DNA from: Gemmatimonadales bacterium
Lineage (GTDB): Bacteria > Gemmatimonadota > Gemmatimonadetes > Gemmatimonadales > GWC2-71-9
DNA: 6,906 bases
Assembly: GCA_013003805.1 (NCBI GenBank)
Contig: JABDII010000498.1
Coordinates: 1-6,906 of the forward strand
Reading direction: 5' to 3'
Both the position numbers and the translations under genes were made by a program. The notes below the pieces were generated by a model. It worked only from the letters and a program-made list of their open reading frames with translations. It ran no database searches and was not told where the DNA came from. The stretch's first letter is position 1. Every line of letters starts with the position of its first letter. Positions 1 to 5,338 of the stretch are shown piece by piece.

Positions 1-2121
1 CCGCAGTACGATCATGCCAATGACATGGTCACTGGGACCGAGTTCGATGCCTTTCACACCGGTCGTGGCCCGACCCATTGTCCGCACATCGCTCTGTCGG
101 AAGCGAATGCTCATGCCGCCACTGGTCGCGAGGATGATGTCACTGCTGCTGTCGCACACTTGGACATCGATCAATTCGTCGCCGGGCTCGATGTTGATGG
201 CACGAATTCCGTTCGATCGGACGTTCCCGTACGCGGAGAGACTTGTCTTCTTCACCGTGCCCTGGCGAGTGGCGAACATGAGCCACCTGTCCTCGGCGAA
301 TTCCCGCACGGCAACCGTCGCCGCAATGCGTTCGCTGGGCCGGATCGCGATGCAGTGGACTACCGGTTTGCCTCTAGCCACTCGTCCACCTTGCGGGATC
401 TCGTGCACCTTGAGCCAGTAGACCTGGCCTTGGTCGCTGAAGAACATCAGGTAGTCGTGCGTACTGGCGATGAAGAGATGCTCGACCCAGTCGTCCTCTT
501 TGGTCTTCATCCCGCTCAGGCCCCGTCCTCCTCGGCGCTGCCGCCGGTATGTGGAGACCGGAATACGCTTGATGTAACCGGTGTGGGAGATGGTGATCAC
601 CATGTCCTCTTCGGCGATCAGATCCTCCACCGAGAAATCACCTTCGTCGGCGATGATTTCCGTCCGCCGACCGTCGCCAAACCGATCAACTACCTCCTCC
701 ATCTCTTCCTTGAGAATCCCCATTCGCTTGGGCTTGGACTTGAGGATTCCTTTCAGGGTCTTGATCGTGGCTTTGACTTCCTTCAATTCCGTTTCGAGCT
801 TCTCGATTTCCAATCCAGTGAGCTTGGCCAACCGCATGTTGAGAATGGCGTCACTCTGTTTTTCCGTGAAGCCGAAACGCTTCCGCAGTCGAACGTCCGC
901 CTCCGCCGCGTCCGCGGAGTCACGGATGATCTCGATCACCTCATCGATGTTATCGACTGCGATCTTGAGTCCATCGAGAATGTGCGCCCGAGCCTCCGCC
1001 GCATCGAGATCGAATTGAGTGCGGCGTACAATGACCTCGTGCCGGTGGTCGATGTATTTCTCAAGGAGTTCCTTGAGATTCATGACGCGCGGCGCACCAT
1101 TGTCCAACGCTAACATGATGACACCGAACGTGGACTGCATTGTGGTGTGCTTGTAGAGCTGGTTCAACACGACATGTGGAATCGCGTCGCGCTTGAGCTC
1201 TACCACGACTCGGATGCCATCCTTGTCACTCTCATCACGGACGCCGCTGATTCCCTCGATCTTCTTCGCGATGGCAAGCTCGGCAATGGACCGAACCAAG
1301 TTCTCCTTGTTGACCTGATACGGAACTTCCGTGACTACGATCTGGCTCTTCCCAGTGGTCTCTTTCTCTTCGATCTGGGCACGCGCGCGCATGATCACGC
1401 GGCCGCGGCCGTTCTCGTAGGCCTCCTGAATGCCCTGTCGGCCGTAGATGAACCCGCCCGTCGGGAAATCCGGGCCGGTGATGACCTTGCGCAGGTCGGC
1501 AATACTCGCCTTGGGGTCATCGATCAGGAGCTCGATCCCCTTGGTAACTTCGCGCAGGTTATGAGGTGGGATATTGGTGGCCATGCCCACCGCGATCCCA
1601 CTCGAGCCATTGACCAGGAGATTGGGCAGCTTCGAGGGGAGGACTGTTGGTTCCTGCAACCGATCATCGAAGTTGGCCTGGAAATCAACCGTGTTGCGAT
1701 CGATATCCTCCAACATGGCGATCGCCGCATGGGTGAGCCGAGCCTCGGTGTAGCGGTAGGCCGCCGCGGGGTCACCGTCGATCGAGCCGAAATTGCCCTG
1801 GCCGTCCACCAGGGGATAGCGGAGCGAGAAGTCCTGCACCATGCGCACCAGCGCATCGTACACCGAGTTGTCGCCGTGCGGGTGGTACTTGCCCAACACG
1901 TCGCCTACCACAGTTGCCGACTTCTTGAACGCGCGCCCGGGCGTCAAGCCCAGCTCGTTCATGGCATAGAGAATCCGCCGATGGACCGGCTTCAAACCGT
2001 CGCGGACGTCAGGAAGGGCGCGGGAGACGATGACGCTCATCGAGTAGTTGATGAACGACTGCTGCATCTCCTCTTCGATCAATCGCGGGAGAATCCGCTC
2101 ACGAGTATTGGGGACGGTCAT
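1..2121 (-). CDS. gyrA: DNA gyrase subunit A, C-terminus cut by the window edge
   Basis: Breakage-reunion subunit of gyrase, which with GyrB introduces negative supercoils into DNA at the cost of ATP. The frame is open for 707 codons from ATG 2121 to base 1 with no stop; GyrA is usually about 800-900 residues, so roughly the last 100 or more are outside. Visible landmarks: winged-helix and tower domain from residue 1 to about 500, with Arg34, His80, His82, Arg123 and catalytic Tyr124 (AYRYTEAR, codon 1750-1752), the intercalating Ile176 (GSSGIAVGMATNIPPHN), a coiled-coil stretch about 430-480, then the C-terminal DNA-wrapping beta-propeller from about 503. The GyrA-box QRRGGRG at residues 528-534 (520-540) separates it from ParC. 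The start is fixed by an in-frame TAG five codons upstream; the ribosome site is weak. Oddity: Asn85 stands where E. coli has Ser83 in the quinolone pocket. The pump genes lie upstream on the same strand; gyrB is not next to it. Identification is near certain. Confidence 0.98.
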   Translation of the reverse strand, partial: MTVPNTRERILPRLIEEEMQQSFINYSMSVIVSRALPDVRDGLKPVHRRILYAMNELGLTPGRAFKKSATVVGDVLGKYHPHGDNSVYDALVRMVQDFSLRYPLVDGQGNFGSIDGDPAAAYRYTEARLTHAAIAMLEDIDRNTVDFQANFDDRLQEPTVLPSKLPNLLVNGSSGIAVGMATNIPPHNLREVTKGIELLIDDPKASIADLRKVITGPDFPTGGFIYGRQGIQEAYENGRGRVIMRARAQIEEKETTGKSQIVVTEVPYQVNKENLVRSIAELAIAKKIEGISGVRDESDKDGIRVVVELKRDAIPHVVLNQLYKHTTMQSTFGVIMLALDNGAPRVMNLKELLEKYIDHRHEVIVRRTQFDLDAAEARAHILDGLKIAVDNIDEVIEIIRDSADAAEADVRLRKRFGFTEKQSDAILNMRLAKLTGLEIEKLETELKEVKATIKTLKGILKSKPKRMGILKEEMEEVVDRFGDGRRTEIIADEGDFSVEDLIAEEDMVITISHTGYIKRIPVSTYRRQRRGGRGLSGMKTKEDDWVEHLFIASTHDYLMFFSDQGQVYWLKVHEIPQGGRVARGKPVVHCIAIRPSERIAATVAVREFAEDRWLMFATRQGTVKKTSLSAYGNVRSNGIRAINIEPGDELIDVQVCDSSSDIILATSGGMSIRFRQSDVRTMGRATTGVKGIELGPSDHVIGMIVLR

Positions 2122-2137
2122 GAGGGTCCGAAGCTAA

Positions 2138-2150
2138 GGCCGAGACGGCC
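2138..2150 (-). promoter_or_regulatory. Small GC hairpin in the gyrA leader
   Basis: GGCCG-TCT-CGGCC folds into a perfect five-base GC stem with a three-base loop in the predicted leader, ending 16 bases before the gyrA ATG. The stretch between hairpin and start has only a weak ribosome site (GGACC). It could affect translation initiation or RNA stability; nothing here identifies it as a known regulatory RNA. Confidence 0.35.
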
Positions 2151-2172
2151 GCAGAAGCGCGGCGAGAACCAA

Positions 2173-2204
2173 CAAATATACGCCGATTGCCCCCCCTGAT
2201 GCAA
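2173..2204 (-). promoter_or_regulatory. Candidate gyrA promoter
   Basis: On the minus strand TTGCAT (2199-2204) and TATATT (2175-2180) are 18 bases apart and point at gyrA, with transcription expected to start near 2168, giving a leader of about 45 bases. The -10 element reads TATATTTG with the next bases (2173-2180), which also fits the TAnnTTTG element described for Bacteroidetes, with TTG 21 bases upstream. The spacer contains a run of seven G. A stretch rich in A and T at about 2220-2245 further upstream could act as an UP element. A second -35-like TTGACT at 2214-2219 is too far (33 bases) from this -10. No experiment backs this; it is read by eye. Confidence 0.6.
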
Positions 2205-2211
2205 CCATCAG
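2196..2211. repeat. Perfect inverted repeat over the gyrA -35 element
   Basis: Arms CTGATG and CATCAG, six bases each, separated by four bases (GTTG on the minus strand). The repeat covers the whole proposed -35 hexamer at 2199-2204, where a repressor or activator could bind. It is followed by a G run and not by T residues, so it is not an intrinsic terminator. Six-base arms can arise by chance, so the operator reading is tentative. Confidence 0.4.
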
Positions 2212-2257
2212 ACAGTCAAGTAACTCTATATTTTTCAATGGATTACCGAAACGAAGC

Positions 2258-2287
2258 TGACCTCAAAACCCACTGCCACCTAGGTCA
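2258..2287 (-). repeat. Inverted repeat at the end of the complete RND gene
   Basis: TGACCT (2282-2287, including the TGA stop) and AGGTCA (2258-2263) are exact complements with 18 bases between. As RNA this would be a weak hairpin at the 3' end of the pump transcript. It lacks a clear T run after it, so I do not call it a terminator; no better terminator candidate is seen before gyrA. Confidence 0.25.
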
Positions 2288-5200
2288 AGACGGGGACCGG
2301 TGCTCGACCCGCCTCACGCCGGGGATGAGCACGGGCAAGACGATCAACGCGGCCACGGTGCCGGCCGCGACACCCCCGGTCGTGGCCAACGCAATAGCCC
2401 CGAAGAGGCTGTCCGAGTCGGTGCCGATGGCGAGCGGGAGGAGACTCGCGAGAGTGGTCAAGGTCACCAGCACGATCATTCCGCCCCGATCCCGGCACGC
2501 CGACACAACCTCCCGCTTGCTGAGGCCTGCCCTGCCGGTCCGCGACAACCGGCGGCGGCGCTTCTCGAGGGCCGCGTCAATCAGGAGAATGGCTTGGTTC
2601 ACCGCCAGGCCTACCACCAAGATCACCCCCACGGCGGCCTCCCGGGTAAAGGCCGCCTCAGTCATCCAGAACGCTGCACCGACGCCTCCCAGCGCGAGCG
2701 GTAGACTCATGAAGACCAGCCCGGCGGCCCAAACGGAATCGAACACCATTGCCACCACCAGGATCACTAGGACAATCCCGACCCCGAAGACCAGCCAGAG
2801 CCCCTTCCCACTTTCATCGTCTTCCCACGCAAAGACCTCGTCATCCACTTGGTACCCGGCGGGAACGGCGATCACGGCCATGAAGGCATCGTGCGTCCTC
2901 CGGGCCAGCTTGCTCGGCCCTCGGAAATCGTAACTTACGATGCGAACGTACTGCTGATCCTCACGACTGATGTTGCTGAGGGTCTCTTGCTCACCGACCG
3001 ATGCCAAGTCTCCAACGCGAACCGGCGAGTTCGCCGGATTGGGCACCACCGCGGATCGCAGCTCATCCAAGGTCCGCTCCAACGAGCCCGCCGTCTTGAG
3101 CGTCACCGGGAGTTCTTCCCCGTCAATCTCGATCCGCTGTCCGCCTGCGGCACCGCGGACTTCGCGGGCCACGGCAGCGGCAAGCTCGGCACCGGAGACA
3201 GAGTGGCGCGCGAGGGCATCCCGATCCGGCTCCAGCGTGACCGTAAAAGCCTTCTCCCGAAACCAGAAACTCCCGGCATTCACGTCGACATCGCGCACGC
3301 GGCGGATACGCTCGAGCCGCGCCTTCAAGTCGTAAGCCAATCGCTCGACGCCCGCGAACGAGTAACCCAAGATCTTGATGCGAAACGAGACACTTCCGCC
3401 GCCACCGAACCCCGAACTGAACCCCGGCCCCTGGCCCCGCACAGCCACGCGCGCTCCGCCAATGAAGACCGCGCGCTGAGTCAGCTCTTCTTCGAGGTGG
3501 CGCGGCAAGGCCGTGAGTCCGGCCTCCTTCTCGAAGAGGACCTGCATGTTGGCGCCCCCGCCGAATCTTCCCCTCCTCCCCCCTCCCGCGGTCACGACTT
3601 GTTCCACCCCCGGCACGCCCACGACGATGGATTCAAAGTCGCGCATGCCGCGATCGAGACTGGCGGGGTCGGAGCCACGAGGAAAGCTGAGGAAGACCGA
3701 AAGCGTGGTGCGTTGTCCGAACCAATCGCCCCATGAGGTCCGAGGGACCTTTTCGATGAATCCCCACGTCACTACCCCCAGGGCCGCGACCGCAAGGCCC
3801 AGCGTGACCCACCGCCACCGGAGCAATCGAATCACGACATGCTGATAGAAGCGGCTGACCCAGGGCCAGTGTGCCTTTGAGGCACCATGCCCCGCACTCA
3901 AAGCAGGGATCATGAAGACGGCCGACAGAACCGAACATCCAAGCGCAAGCGCAAAGGCGGTGGCAAAGGGGACAAAGGCAGCCCGTGCGTTCCCCTGGAG
4001 ATAGAGGAAAGGAAAGAGCACGACCGCCGTCGTCATGGTGGCGCCCAGCAGAGCGGGTAAGATTCGAATCCCGACCTCGGCCCGGCCTTCCTTCGTGTCA
4101 GGCGCCCGGCGTAGCCGCTCCACCACGACAAGCCCGTTCTGCACCAATATGCCGACCCCCATTCCGAGTCCGGCAAGCGTCAGCAGGTTGGCTGGGACAT
4201 CCAGCAGATAGAGTCCGAGTGCCGTGCCGGTGATCGCCACGGCGGCGCTGCCGAGGACCAACAGCACAGACTTGGCATTCCGGAGCGCGATTGAGAGAAC
4301 CAAGCCAACGAGGACAAACGCGATGGCACCCCGGCGGCTCAGGTCACGCAATTGCTTGGCGAGATCGACGCTCTCATCCGTCGCGACGGAGAGACGGAGC
4401 CCTTCGGGAAGGCCCGGCTTCAATTCATCCAACAGGGTGCGGACGGCCGCCGCCGTCTTGATGGCGTCGGCGCCGGGCAGCCGTGAAATGCGCATAGAGA
4501 CAGCAGGGCGGCCGTTGATCCGATAGAAACTGCCGCCGGCATCCTCCTCTTGGCGAATCGAAGTCACCTCGGACAATCGGTAAACCAGGCCGCCGGCACC
4601 GCGCACGGGCAAGGCGCCGAGGTCTTCAATCGCGTCCGGCTGGTCGCGGAGCACCACGCGCCGCTCGGTGGCGCCAGCTTGGTCTTGGCCCAAAGACCGC
4701 ACCATTCGCGACTCGGCGATGATTCGGGCAATCTCCGCTGGCGCAATGCCGAGCTGCCTTAGCTGTGTAGGATCGTAGGATACCGAAACACCGAGATCGG
4801 CCCCGCCTGAGGGCTCTCCCACGGCGACGCCGGGAATCGCGCTCACTCGTGGGAGAATGCGATCGCGGGCGATGCGCTCGAGTGCGCCCGGAGTGTACGG
4901 ACCCGAGAGGGTGTACTCGAGCAGGGGGACCTCGTCCAGTTCCTCAGGCACGAAATTCGTGACGGTCGCGGGGGTGGCTCCCGGCGGAAACTCGGGTCGG
5001 AGGAGTTCGAGACGCTCGAGGATGCCCAAGCGGGCCAACTGCACATCGATATCCGGCTCGAGTTCGACCTCGAGCGACGCGAAGCCTTCGCGCGACTCGC
5101 TCGAGGTCTTCCTAACGCCCCGAACGGCTTGCGTTGCCGCCTCGATCGGGGCGGTGAGATACATCTCGACGAGTTCTGCCGCCGTGCCAGGCCAGCCTGC

Positions 5201-5338
5201 GGCGATCCGGAGACGCGGCAACTCGACGGTGGTCTTCGTCGCGAGCGGCAGGCGAGTGAAGGACACCATGCCCGCAAGAATGATGGCGACCGAGATCGCC
5301 CAGATCACCGCCGGCCGGCCGACCGCCCATCGAATCAC
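2285..5338 (-). CDS. RND-family efflux permease, complete, with a degenerate proton relay
   Basis: Inner-membrane permease of the resistance-nodulation-division superfamily, 1017 residues, the normal length (AcrB is 1049). Order: TM1 about 8-28 (then a LPLATKTTVELP / PGTAAELVEMYLTAPIE stretch typical of the porter domain), first periplasmic domain to about 335, TM2-TM6 about 336-480, TM7 about 508-528, second periplasmic domain to about 845, TM8-TM12 about 847-1003. The GTG start at 5338 is preferred: it overlaps the upstream stop as GTGA and has GGAGGT five bases before it; an upstream ATG at 5428 would add 30 Arg-rich residues inside the neighbouring gene. Odd: AcrB Asp407-Asp408 correspond to Gln400-Asn401 (GILVQNGLVVVE), Lys940 to Asn914 (GLAVNQAILLID), Thr978 to Val958, while Arg971 seems kept as Arg951. 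The AcrB switch loop is replaced by Arg/Gly-rich residues 585-595. The frame is intact throughout, so it is not a decayed gene. Substrate unknown; likely works with the upstream permease. Confidence 0.95.
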   Translation of the reverse strand: MIRWAVGRPAVIWAISVAIILAGMVSFTRLPLATKTTVELPRLRIAAGWPGTAAELVEMYLTAPIEAATQAVRGVRKTSSESREGFASLEVELEPDIDVQLARLGILERLELLRPEFPPGATPATVTNFVPEELDEVPLLEYTLSGPYTPGALERIARDRILPRVSAIPGVAVGEPSGGADLGVSVSYDPTQLRQLGIAPAEIARIIAESRMVRSLGQDQAGATERRVVLRDQPDAIEDLGALPVRGAGGLVYRLSEVTSIRQEEDAGGSFYRINGRPAVSMRISRLPGADAIKTAAAVRTLLDELKPGLPEGLRLSVATDESVDLAKQLRDLSRRGAIAFVLVGLVLSIALRNAKSVLLVLGSAAVAITGTALGLYLLDVPANLLTLAGLGMGVGILVQNGLVVVERLRRAPDTKEGRAEVGIRILPALLGATMTTAVVLFPFLYLQGNARAAFVPFATAFALALGCSVLSAVFMIPALSAGHGASKAHWPWVSRFYQHVVIRLLRWRWVTLGLAVAALGVVTWGFIEKVPRTSWGDWFGQRTTLSVFLSFPRGSDPASLDRGMRDFESIVVGVPGVEQVVTAGGGRRGRFGGGANMQVLFEKEAGLTALPRHLEEELTQRAVFIGGARVAVRGQGPGFSSGFGGGGSVSFRIKILGYSFAGVERLAYDLKARLERIRRVRDVDVNAGSFWFREKAFTVTLEPDRDALARHSVSGAELAAAVAREVRGAAGGQRIEIDGEELPVTLKTAGSLERTLDELRSAVVPNPANSPVRVGDLASVGEQETLSNISREDQQYVRIVSYDFRGPSKLARRTHDAFMAVIAVPAGYQVDDEVFAWEDDESGKGLWLVFGVGIVLVILVVAMVFDSVWAAGLVFMSLPLALGGVGAAFWMTEAAFTREAAVGVILVVGLAVNQAILLIDAALEKRRRRLSRTGRAGLSKREVVSACRDRGGMIVLVTLTTLASLLPLAIGTDSDSLFGAIALATTGGVAAGTVAALIVLPVLIPGVRRVEHRSPS

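Noticed and set aside
1..2121. Topoisomerase IV subunit A (ParC) in place of GyrA
   Set aside because: A complete GyrA-box (QRRGGRG) and GyrA-type propeller sequence around YIKRIPVSTYRRQ are present, which ParC lacks or has degenerate.
25..2199. Two long plus-strand open frames (25-1113 and 1147-2199) opposite gyrA
   Set aside because: They lie antisense to a clearly conserved gyrA and their translations resemble no protein family; such open frames are expected opposite GC-rich codon-biased genes.
2196..2211. Intrinsic terminator for the pump genes
   Set aside because: The hairpin has only mixed base pairs, and is followed by a G run and not by T residues; it overlaps the promoter and fits an operator better.
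2849..3736. 295-residue plus-strand frame opposite the complete RND permease
   Set aside because: The opposite strand encodes recognisable RND transmembrane and periplasmic segments over the whole range; the plus-strand product is low-complexity and has no ribosome site that stands out.
2285..5338. Decayed pseudogene, because the proton-relay residues are missing
   Set aside because: The frame is intact over 1017 residues with all twelve membrane segments and conserved porter motifs; relay changes involve several linked sites, which is not the pattern of random decay.
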